Source: Bradyrhizobium sp. NFR13
Lineage (GTDB): Bacteria > Pseudomonadota > Alphaproteobacteria > Rhizobiales > Xanthobacteraceae
Assembly: GCF_900114605.1 (NCBI RefSeq)
Contig: NZ_FOTP01000005.1
Location: forward strand, 310,001 to 374,000
Length of the DNA stretch: 64,000 nucleotides
Reading direction: 5' to 3'
Numbering within the stretch: position 1 is the first letter of the stretch; every line of letters starts with the position of its first letter. Below the pieces are notes generated by a model that did not search any database, was not told the origin of the DNA, and worked only from the letters and a program-made list of their open reading frames with translations. The translations under genes were made by a program, and so were the position numbers. Shown here in pieces: positions 58,158 through 64,000 of the stretch.

Positions 58158-58919
58158 ATGACAATCGCCGCACTCGTTGCGTCGGAACCCTTGCGCATGG
58201 GCGCAAAGGGGCCGGCAGTGACCGCCGTTCAGCTCGCTTTGCGCAATGCGGGATACGACCTAGAGGCCGATGGCGGCTTCGGAACCATCACGCAGACGGC
58301 CCTGAAGGCCTTCGAGGCGAGCCACGGGCTGCAGCCGGATGGCGTGGTTGACGCGCCGACGGCTCAGGCCCTCGACAAGATCGCCCCGCCGCCGTCAGTA
58401 CTAACGGTGGCACCTTGGCTTTCGACCATGCGCGCCATCACCGGCACGAAAGAAGCCCCATCCTCGAAGGACAATCCCTTCATTATTGAGATGGCCCACG
58501 AGATCGTGCGTCGCTATCCGGACTTGAAGGGGAACGTCGGCTGGTACAACCACGACAGCGTCCCGTGGTGCGGTCTCGGCATCGGTTACGTCATGGCAGT
58601 GAACGGCATCAAGCCGGCCAGCGCTCCGCTCTCAGCGCTTGGCTGGGCGACCTGGGGCCAGCGCCTCAAAGTGCCGACGCCCGGCGCTGTGATGGTCTAC
58701 AGCCGCACCGGGGGAGGCCACGTCACGCTGTATGAGTCCGAGGACGCGAACTATTACTACTGCCGCGGTGGCAACCAGGCCGACAGCGTCAACGTCACCA
58801 AGATCCCGAAGTCTCGACCCATCAAGGCGATCCGCTGGCCGGCTGGCGTGCCGCTGCCGACCACGGGCCGCAAACTGGGCGTTACCGGGCAGGCGGTGAA
58901 AGCTGGCAGCGAAACGTAG
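58158..58919 (+). CDS. Endolysin: peptidoglycan-binding domain plus TIGR02594-type hydrolase (253 aa)
   Basis: Residues about 10-75 are a PG_binding_1 repeat (GAKGPAVTAVQLALRNAGYDLEADGGFGTITQTALKAFE). The catalytic part has Cys138 in DSVPWCGLG and His188 in GGGHVTLYE, the Cys/His pair of the TIGR02594/CHAP-like group. It cuts host peptidoglycan at lysis. Start ATG at 58158 follows CGGAG. It begins the lysis cassette; no signal peptide is present, so release depends on holin. Confidence 0.9.
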   Translation: MTIAALVASEPLRMGAKGPAVTAVQLALRNAGYDLEADGGFGTITQTALKAFEASHGLQPDGVVDAPTAQALDKIAPPPSVLTVAPWLSTMRAITGTKEAPSSKDNPFIIEMAHEIVRRYPDLKGNVGWYNHDSVPWCGLGIGYVMAVNGIKPASAPLSALGWATWGQRLKVPTPGAVMVYSRTGGGHVTLYESEDANYYYCRGGNQADSVNVTKIPKSRPIKAIRWPAGVPLPTTGRKLGVTGQAVKAGSET

Positions 58920-59135
58920 TTAAGCTGCTGCTTCTGTGGTGTCTGAAGTTCGTCTCACCGGTAACTCGAGCGGAAAGGTCGACGCGGTGAAAGCGTCCAA
59001 TTTGGATTGCTCTTCATCAAGCCGCCTTACGATAAAGTCGCGCTCGATGGTCGTCAGTTCTGTTCTGAGTAGCCGAATGTATCGAACAATGTTGGCCCTG
59101 TAGCAAAGCAGAAGCGCGAGCCTTCTATCACTCAT
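58920..59135 (-). CDS. Hypothetical leftward protein (71 aa)
   Basis: ATG at 59135 gives MSDRRLALLLCYRANIVRYIRLLRTELTTIERDFIVRR, a helical protein with a hydrophobic start and charged C-terminus. Its stop abuts that of the endolysin gene on the other strand. Function unknown; small proteins of this appearance are common in Bradyrhizobium relatives. Confidence 0.5.
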   Translation of the reverse strand: MSDRRLALLLCYRANIVRYIRLLRTELTTIERDFIVRRLDEEQSKLDAFTASTFPLELPVRRTSDTTEAAA

Positions 59136-59290
59136 GATCCTCACCCTACACGGTGGACTTCCTACCCTATGAGCTAGCCTCGGACCGAAAAAGCTAATTC
59201 GAATTTTCCGGTCGTCAAGCTCGAAGATTTTCTTAAACCGCCGCGCGACGGTATCGCGCACAACCTCCCAACATCATTGGAGATAAGACT

Positions 59291-59551
59291 ATGACTGACC
59301 AGTTCTGGCAGACGCTTCGTTATATCTTGATCGGCATCGGCATGTTCCTCGCTGGTCGGGGCATCATCCCGGCCGAACACGTCGCAACTCTCGTCGACAG
59401 CATCATCAACATCGGCCCTGGTTTGGTTGCCCTTGGCGTCGCGATCTGGGGGCTCGTGGTTAAGAAAGGGACCGCAACCGTCCCGGCGTCGACCGCCGCT
59501 CGGCCGGACGTCCCGACGGTCTCGGCTGCGACCGGCGCTGTCACCTCGTGA
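59291..59551 (+). CDS. Putative holin (Pam3-gp28-like family)
   Basis: The 86-residue protein has an N-terminal transmembrane segment (LRYILIGIGMFLAGRGIIP) and a second (IINIGPGLVALGVAIWGLVVKKG), then a polar tail. Size, two helices and position fit the Pam3-gp28-like holin group that permeabilises the membrane at lysis. Next gene overlaps by GTGA. Confidence 0.8.
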   Translation: MTDQFWQTLRYILIGIGMFLAGRGIIPAEHVATLVDSIINIGPGLVALGVAIWGLVVKKGTATVPASTAARPDVPTVSAATGAVTS

Positions 59552-59799
59552 CCTGGCTCGCCTTCATAGCCGCATTGGCGAAGGCGCTTCCTGTCGTGCT
59601 CGACCTCGTGTCGCGGTTCAAGGCGTCTGCGGACGCCAAGGCTGCGCAAGGGGTCGGGTACGACCAGGCGGTGGCCGATGGCGTCAAGCTGATGGTCAAG
59701 CAGCTTGCCGAGATCGACGAGTCCGTCGAGGAAGCCCGCGCAAAGCAGGCGGCCACGCCGGGCGACGAAGGTCGTGACATACAATTCCGGAGGGACTGA
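59548..59799 (+). CDS. Small lysis-cassette protein with N-terminal hydrophobic helix (83 aa)
   Basis: The GTG start overlaps the holin stop. The N-terminus TWLAFIAALAKALPVVLDLVSRF is a membrane or amphipathic helix; the C-terminus is helical and charged (LMVKQLAEIDESVEEARAKQAA). This layout recalls i-spanin-type proteins, but the case is weak. Confidence 0.6.
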   Translation: MTWLAFIAALAKALPVVLDLVSRFKASADAKAAQGVGYDQAVADGVKLMVKQLAEIDESVEEARAKQAATPGDEGRDIQFRRD

Positions 59800-60065
59800 T
59801 GCGCTGGATAGCCGTCCTGCTGCTGACTGCCGGGGTAAGCCCGGCCACGGCTGCAAAGACCATCTGCCGCCCGACGTTCGACGGCTTCATGGAATTCGAA
59901 TGCGAGACCAAAGACCCGCCGGTCAATGCCGCGTCGTTCTGCGACGTCATGAACCGGCAGGGCGGCCCGGTGCGCTGGTCGCGCAACGATACCGAAGAGA
60001 CCAAGAACCGCGCCGACCTCATCAACGCCGCCGGCAAGCGCGCCTGCGGGTGGGGGAGGCGATGA
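59799..60065 (+). CDS. Small exported Cys-containing protein in lysis cassette (88 aa)
   Basis: An N-terminal signal sequence (MRWIAVLLLTAGVSPATAA) precedes a polar mature domain with four Cys (KTICRPTF, EFECETK, SFCDVMN, CGWGRR). Mature part is periplasmic. It may be the outer partner of the lysis system or an unrelated accessory. Start overlaps preceding stop. Confidence 0.6.
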   Translation: MRWIAVLLLTAGVSPATAAKTICRPTFDGFMEFECETKDPPVNAASFCDVMNRQGGPVRWSRNDTEETKNRADLINAAGKRACGWGRR

Positions 60066-60484
60066 GAACAGCTCTTAAAAGTTTGGCCGATCGCACTAAC
60101 GAATGGTTTTCGTCGCTGGTGATGATCGCGTGGGGGGCGACGTTGGCGCTGCCTGGCGATATGCTCAGTCAGCCCGAGTTCGTCGCGTTTCGACGTTTCG
60201 GGATGACCGAGACCTCATGGGCGGTTCTGTTCGCCTTTGTAGGATCGGCTCGCCTCGTGGCGCTCTACATCAACGGACGGTGGCCTCGGTCACCACACAT
60301 ACGAATGGTCGGCGCATTGTTCGGCGCCGTGTCGTGGGTGCAAGTGTCAGTTCTTCTCTACGAAGCGGCAGGAATCAACAATACCCCGATCACGACCGGG
60401 TGCGCGGTTTACGCCCTGCTTGCAGCGTTCGAGCTTTTCTCGATCAACAGGGCGGCCTTCGATGCTCGGTATCACGTTAGCTGA
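60062..60484 (+). CDS. Membrane protein (140 aa, four hydrophobic segments)
   Basis: Start ATG at 60062 (ATGA overlap). Hydrophobic segments at about residues 15-33, 47-67, 84-104 and 110-128 predict a four-helix membrane protein. Proteins like this lie near lysis genes of related phages without assigned function; an antiholin or second holin is conceivable. Confidence 0.6.
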   Translation: MRTALKSLADRTNEWFSSLVMIAWGATLALPGDMLSQPEFVAFRRFGMTETSWAVLFAFVGSARLVALYINGRWPRSPHIRMVGALFGAVSWVQVSVLLYEAAGINNTPITTGCAVYALLAAFELFSINRAAFDARYHVS

Positions 60485-60794
60485 CGCTGCTGTCTTCTGC
60501 ACGATTGCCGGCGCGATCGTCGCCATGGTCCGGGGCACCTCGCAGGGGGACAGCGCAAAGAAACAGGCCATTCAGTCCGCGCCGATGGTCAACATCGCGA
60601 CGGGGATAGTCGAGGCCAACCAGTTCGCCGATTACATGAAGGTGCTGGACAAGCTGGCGATTGCCCTCAAGGGCCACGCCGAGGCGCTGGACCGCCAGCA
60701 TCAGGTCAAGTTCACCAACGCGCTCGAAGAACTCGCGGACAAGGTGGATGAAGCGCTCGAAGCCCGACGCGAGCACCCGCACCGCCGGAAGTAA
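60462..60794 (+). CDS. Hypothetical membrane-anchored helical protein (110 aa)
   Basis: The ATG at 60462 lies inside the preceding gene (23-bp overlap) and gives an N-terminal membrane anchor (ITLADAAVFCTIAGAIVAMV), then a long coiled-coil-like helix (FADYMKVLDKLAIALKGHAEALDRQHQVKFTNALEELADKVDEALEARR). An anchor plus long helix fits an inner-membrane spanin, but no partner is proven. Last rightward lysis gene. Confidence 0.6.
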   Translation: MLGITLADAAVFCTIAGAIVAMVRGTSQGDSAKKQAIQSAPMVNIATGIVEANQFADYMKVLDKLAIALKGHAEALDRQHQVKFTNALEELADKVDEALEARREHPHRRK

Positions 60795-60799
60795 AAGGA

Positions 60800-60823
60800 G
60801 GCCCAGCGAAGGACCGCTGGGCC
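60800..60823. terminator. Inverted repeat after the last lysis gene
   Basis: GGCCCAGCG and CGCTGGGCC form a perfect 9-bp stem just after the stop codon. The plus strand lacks a T tract; on the minus strand a TCCTTTTA tract follows. It may be a weak, possibly bidirectional terminator. The remainder of the 60795-61052 gap shows no gene. Confidence 0.4.
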
Positions 60824-61014
60824 ACCTCGTCGAACTCGGTGCGGAACGATCCGAGCCCGCCGAAGATAATTAAAAGGTTCGGCGGTCGGAGTCGGGGGCC
60901 GCCGAGCCTGGCCGGGAACTCGGTGCCAACCGGGAAACAAACACGAAATTTCCGGAATCATTCCTGCAAGCGGAGTAAGCGGCAGTAATTCAGCCGGAAC
61001 AGATCGGCCTAAAG

Positions 61015-61042
61015 AACAAAACGCCCCGGCGAACCGGGGCCA
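61015..61042 (-). terminator. Rho-independent terminator for the PRC-barrel gene
   Basis: On the minus strand GGCCCCGGTTCGCCGGGGC forms a strong stem-loop, followed by GTTTTG, about 10 bp after the leftward stop. Confidence 0.8.
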
Positions 61043-61052
61043 AGAGCATAGC

Positions 61053-61406
61053 TTAGACTAAGGGGGCGCCGTAGTAATCGTTGAGCGAGCGGGCCCGCTT
61101 GGTATCAGTCCAATCCCAATCATTCTCGTTGGCGTATTTTGGCGCGCCTTCGAGTTGAGCCTTCGTTACGTTTGTGACGTAACCTTCAAGATCAGTGTCG
61201 TATTTCAGCGTCTGCCACGGGAGCGGGTAGTGCTCATCGCCCATGCCAAGAAAACCGCCGAAGCTCAGTACGGCATAAGCGACCTTGCCATCGACTTTGT
61301 CGATCATGACGCTTTCAATGGAGCCGATCTTTTCGCTGTCGGGACCATAAACGGCGGTACCTTCAACCTTCTCGCTGCTAATTAGATTGCCCGATTCGTT
61401 TGCCAT
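61053..61406 (-). CDS. PRC-barrel domain protein (117 aa)
   Basis: ATG at 61406 follows GGGAGAG and gives MANESGNLISSEKVEGTAVYGPDSEKIGSIESVMIDKVDGKVAYAVLSFGGFLGMGDEHYPLPW, the PRC-barrel pattern also found in RimM and photosynthetic reaction-centre H subunit. Stand-alone copies are frequent, stress-associated proteins of unknown mechanism in Rhizobiales. Has its own terminator; could be host DNA or phage cargo. Confidence 0.88.
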   Translation of the reverse strand: MANESGNLISSEKVEGTAVYGPDSEKIGSIESVMIDKVDGKVAYAVLSFGGFLGMGDEHYPLPWQTLKYDTDLEGYVTNVTKAQLEGAPKYANENDWDWTDTKRARSLNDYYGAPLV

Positions 61407-61773
61407 TCTGGCTCTCCCTCGTTTGTGTGTCGGTAAAACTGAGGGAAGTGTGCTTCGTTCCGGTGCTTGTTGCTGTGCAGGCACTCGCCTGAGCGGTTAA
61501 ACCAACCGCGAACCCCTCGTGCGGAGATGATCCGATGGATGAGGCTCGGCGGTGTTGAGTTCGGGGGCTAAGGAGACCGCCGAGCCGGGCCGACAGTGCA
61601 GGGGGACCAACCTTGCCGGCCGTTAGCAAAATACGAAGCTTTTTGAATCGTTCCCGATTGGCCTGAAACGGCCCGACGCTCAACCGAATCGATGAGCGCC
61701 GGGCCGAGCCTTGGCGTGGCTTCTGGGGTCACGCAGGCCCTGAATCTCTAGCATCACAACCGAAGGAATCTCA
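61407..61773. other. Intergenic stretch without gene at the right end of the prophage
   Basis: The stretch contains the promoter side of the PRC-barrel gene and a GC-rich segment at about 61550-61615 that partly resembles the one at about 60886-60930 (shared CCGCCGAGCC-GGCCG core). No open frame with a plausible start, no tRNA and no convincing attachment core. The right attachment site may lie here or further right. Confidence 0.4.
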
Positions 61774-62388
61774 ATGACCCGCCTGTTTTCGGCGTGCGCT
61801 TTGCTGTGCGCGTTTTTCACCATGCCTGCAGAAGCCAAGCAACTCCGGAGGTCCGCCTGCACCGAGACCGGCACCGTGATGGCACCAAGCTGCATGGGCC
61901 AGTCCGCCAATTTCCTCGCCGGCGTGCGATCGATCCGGGTGATTATGAAGCGCGAAATGCGGCGGAAGGAAATCACCCAGAAAGCCAATAGGCATGGGCA
62001 AAAGTCGACTGTTTCGGACCCAAAAGAAATCAGCTCTTTCGGTATCCCATCGCCGGACATTGACTACAGAATCGCGCGGCCAGCCCGGTACATTGCCGGC
62101 CGGCTCATCTGCGCCATCAACGTCGGCGCTGCGCTGGCGGAGCGCGGCATCAAAGGCACCGGGAGCGCGCTGGCGCGTTCCTACGATCGCTGGGGCGTCC
62201 GTGTAGCGCAGCCGGTCCCAGGCGCTGTGGCGGTTACTGACAGGCGAGGGGGCGGCCATGTGGCCATTGTCTCGCGTGTCGAGGGCTCACGGGTGTTTGT
62301 TTGGAACCCCAGTACGCGTGGTCGCGGCTGGCGTGAAGTCGAATACACGAACCGCCATGCCCGATATCGGGTGGCCGGAGTGCCGTGA
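61774..62388 (+). CDS. Exported TIGR02594/CHAP-like cell-wall hydrolase (204 aa)
   Basis: A signal peptide (MTRLFSACALLCAFFTMPAEA) precedes a basic linker of about 80 residues, then a hydrolase-like domain with Cys113 in RLICAINVG, a GTGSALARSY segment and His162 in GGGHVAIVSRV. This is the same Cys/His type as the phage endolysin, but exported and with a different N-terminus. It may be host peptidoglycan remodelling or a second phage lysis gene. A terminator follows. Confidence 0.75.
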   Translation: MTRLFSACALLCAFFTMPAEAKQLRRSACTETGTVMAPSCMGQSANFLAGVRSIRVIMKREMRRKEITQKANRHGQKSTVSDPKEISSFGIPSPDIDYRIARPARYIAGRLICAINVGAALAERGIKGTGSALARSYDRWGVRVAQPVPGAVAVTDRRGGGHVAIVSRVEGSRVFVWNPSTRGRGWREVEYTNRHARYRVAGVP

Positions 62389-62465
62389 AGTAATTCGGGC
62401 TACCGCCCGTCACCAGGCCCGAGAGGGCGACCGGACGACCCGGTCCTGTTTATCTCTGAAAACTT

Positions 62466-62496
62466 GCCCGGTGCCGAAAGGTGTCCGGGCTTTTTT
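62466..62496 (+). terminator. Rho-independent terminator after the exported hydrolase gene
   Basis: GCCCGG and CCGGGC form the base of a stem-loop followed by six T, 78 bp after the stop. Confidence 0.8.
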
Positions 62497-62564
62497 GCTT
62501 TGTGGGCTGAAGCTTGCGCATGAGAGGCAATGAAATAAGCTGCGCTGAGCGTGGAGGCTCGGCG

Positions 62565-62711
62565 ATGTGGTTGACACTGGCAGCGTGCTTCGCTTGTTTT
62601 CTGGTAGGTGGGTATGCGGGCCTTTATCTTGGCTGTTGTGCCGGCCGGGAGGAGGTCCGTGAAGAGGTGCGAGATTTGCTCGAGCGACGACCGATGCCCG
62701 AACTGCCTTGA
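62565..62711 (+). CDS. Small membrane protein (48 aa)
   Basis: The ATG follows GGAGG and gives one membrane helix (WLTLAACFACFLVGGYAGLYL) with a charged C-terminus (REEVREEVRDLLERR). Below the usual size cut-off; translation is supported only by the ribosome-binding site. Confidence 0.5.
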   Translation: MWLTLAACFACFLVGGYAGLYLGCCAGREEVREEVRDLLERRPMPELP

Positions 62712-62820
62712 ACTAGGACGCGGACTCATTAAGGCGCAGCCATAGCCTGATTGACGCGGGTTGAACGAAGGCAAGATAGTTGGCGGCGAGCGGCTTATTC
62801 GCTGCCACGCCGGGTAGACT

Positions 62821-64000
62821 TCACCAGACGATGCGGAAGCCGCCAGTGCCCTTGTAGCTGCGGTTCGCCGCCGCGTCCTCAAGGCTCGCGCTATAGGAGA
62901 CCTCGCCGAACACAGCGTAGCGACCGTTGGCCCAGCTATAGGTGCCGCCGCCGCCGATGCTGCCCCACAGCCGGTCTTGCGCGCTGGCGAAGCCGGTGCC
63001 GGCGACATCGACACGGGTGCCGTCGAGGAACTCGTAGCGTAGGTTGCCGATGCCGTAGATATCCGAGCGCACGATGCCTGCGCCGTCGTTCCAGGTCTTC
63101 TGGTGGTTGAGCGCAAGGCCGGCGCGTCCGAGCAGGCTGTCGCCGTCGCGCAGCGACACCGGCGCGCCGAACCGGTCGGTGAAGCGATCGAACTCCGCCT
63201 TCGCATAGGACAGCTGCGCCTGCGGCGTCAGCGACCAGCCGTTGCCGACAAAGAACCGCTTGCCGGTTTCAGCGCTGAAGGCATAGCCCACGCCTTCGTT
63301 GCCGTGGGTCATGCTGCCGGCCAGCACCGAGGAGAGATCGCTGCGGTAGAACATCGATTGCGCCTGGCCGTCGACATAGAAGCCGTTGTCGCCAAACCAT
63401 GTCAGCGTGCCGCCGACACCCGAACCTTCGACGCGGATCCGGCCATTGCCGAAGGCCGATGCGATATTGGCGGTTGTCAGGCCATATTGCCCGGTGAGAC
63501 CGACGATCAGCCTTCCACGCTCATTCTCCATCAGGAGACCGTCGAGGCCGGCCTGCACTTTCAACTCGTCGGTCTTATAGGTCGAGCCTGTGGTGGCGGA
63601 GGGCTGCAAATTGGATTGGCCGCCTTCGATGCGGCCCCAGAACGCCGTGGGCGTCGGCGACGCCTCGCCTGGCGCCAGTGCGACACCGGCGCGCGCCATG
63701 GCATCGCTGCCGCCCCAATAGCGATTGCCGACGCGCTGCTGCATGGTCGGCAGCTCGTTCATGCCGAGCAGCACCTGCGCATAGTTTTCGTAAAGCGGAA
63801 CGCCGGGCTGATAGAGCGGACCGGGAGGCGCCGAGACCGGCGGATTGATCAGGCTGGAGCGCAGATACCAGTCGCCATCGGTCGGCGTGCTGACGCCGTT
63901 CTTCTGCAGCGTATAGGCATAGGCGCCGCCGACCACCGCTTGCTGGCCCTGGATCACATAATCGCCGAGCAGCGAGAACGCGCCGTTCGACGCGCCGCCG
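62821..64000 (-). CDS. Autotransporter outer-membrane beta-barrel protein, C-terminal part (5' end outside window)
   Basis: The frame is open to the right window edge. The visible 393 residues include the end of the passenger (FSLLGDYVIQG then VVGGAYAYTLQ) and a complete autotransporter barrel, with strands ending in SYKGTGGFRIVW; the final residue is Trp instead of the more usual Phe. Type V secretion: the barrel inserts in the outer membrane and displays or releases the passenger. This is host DNA right of the prophage. Confidence 0.9.
   Translation of the reverse strand, partial: GGASNGAFSLLGDYVIQGQQAVVGGAYAYTLQKNGVSTPTDGDWYLRSSLINPPVSAPPGPLYQPGVPLYENYAQVLLGMNELPTMQQRVGNRYWGGSDAMARAGVALAPGEASPTPTAFWGRIEGGQSNLQPSATTGSTYKTDELKVQAGLDGLLMENERGRLIVGLTGQYGLTTANIASAFGNGRIRVEGSGVGGTLTWFGDNGFYVDGQAQSMFYRSDLSSVLAGSMTHGNEGVGYAFSAETGKRFFVGNGWSLTPQAQLSYAKAEFDRFTDRFGAPVSLRDGDSLLGRAGLALNHQKTWNDGAGIVRSDIYGIGNLRYEFLDGTRVDVAGTGFASAQDRLWGSIGGGGTYSWANGRYAVFGEVSYSASLEDAAANRSYKGTGGFRIVW

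Larger units (their letters stand above)
2300..62500. mobile_element. Tailed-phage prophage (approximate limits), interrupted at about 22.7-28.5 kb
   Basis: The element has an integrase at its left edge, an immunity region, replication genes, a packaging/head/tail module, lysogenic-conversion genes and a lysis cassette, in the usual temperate siphophage order. Both flanks are host genes (two-component system on the left, autotransporter on the right). The left end must lie between 2290 and 2361, next to the integrase stop. The right end lies somewhere between about 60.8 and 62.8 kb. I could not find a convincing shared attachment core between the two ends, so the limits are approximate. The 22.7-28.5 kb block looks like a secondary insertion. 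Confidence 0.85.

Noticed and set aside
2398-61660. Possible attachment core: GCTTTTTGA-TCG near 2398 and GCTTTTTGAATCG near 61634
   Set aside because: Only about 9 bp match exactly, and the left copy lies inside the integrase coding end; this is within chance expectation for a 60-kb span.
1-64000. CRISPR array, tRNA or rRNA genes
   Set aside because: No regularly spaced repeats other than the collagen-type coding repeats, and no cloverleaf or CCA-type end was recognised on either strand by eye.

Overview
The window is chromosomal DNA of a GC-rich alphaproteobacterium, most likely of the Bradyrhizobium/Rhodopseudomonas/Tardiphaga/Afipia group (Nitrobacteraceae). This is inferred from codon style, a GcrA/GapR-type gene complement, small Tyr-rich and Gly-rich exported proteins, and prophage proteins typical of that group. 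Genus is not resolved. It is dominated by a large tailed-phage prophage of roughly 60 kb (about 2.3-62.5 kb). The flanks are host genes: a response regulator/histidine kinase pair and a small lipoprotein on the left, and an autotransporter beta-barrel on the right.

Left arm (2.3-9.2 kb, leftward): tyrosine integrase, a small HTH protein (excisionase candidate), a DUF4942-methyltransferase, a second methyltransferase-like protein, an HNH protein and several small unknowns. Most are linked by ATGA stop/start overlaps and read from a repressor-controlled promoter at 9.22 kb. Between 9.3 and 12.7 kb are cargo genes: a Gly-rich exported protein, a 331-aa KilA-N/Rha-like protein that may be a defence or antirepressor gene, and an Omp25/31-type outer-membrane barrel. 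The immunity region (12.8-15 kb) holds an S24/LexA-type repressor facing a small cro-position gene. A 12-bp operator motif occurs twice here and twice at the leftward promoter. The rightward early operon (14.7-22.7 kb) encodes a GcrA-family protein, a protein with a DnaA domain IV-like helix-turn-helix, a winged-helix protein, a GapR (DUF2312) homologue, an HNH nuclease and a replication protein.

From about 22.7 to 28.5 kb the phage plan is interrupted by a serine recombinase with a partner ORF and by host-like genes: a trypsin-like protease, two related Tyr-rich exported proteins, small exported or membrane proteins and a PPP-family phosphatase. Phage functions resume with HNH, TerS, TerL, prohead protease, HK97 capsid, portal, a collagen-like protein and head-tail connector, a glycan-type cassette (Rossmann protein, GT9-like protein, SAM methyltransferase), head closure, tail completion, tail tube, tail assembly chaperones with a classical -1 slippery site, tape measure, minor tail proteins, NlpC/P60 protein, tail tip J-like protein, and tail fibre genes (30-53.6 kb). 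It is a long non-contractile tail module like lambda or a gene transfer agent.

After the fibre come lysogenic-conversion genes (O-acyltransferase, glycosyltransferase, FkbM methyltransferase), then lysis: a PG-binding plus TIGR02594-type endolysin, a Pam3-gp28-like holin and small membrane or exported proteins. A PRC-barrel protein and a second exported Cys/His hydrolase-like protein close the region. The int/immunity/replication half and the packaging/structure/lysis half each lack what the other has, so I read them as one phage split by a later insertion. The most notable content is the combination of three Caulobacter-type cell-cycle/chromosome factors (GcrA, GapR, DnaA-like HTH) with two methyltransferase-like proteins in one phage's early genes. 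No tRNA, rRNA or CRISPR array was seen.
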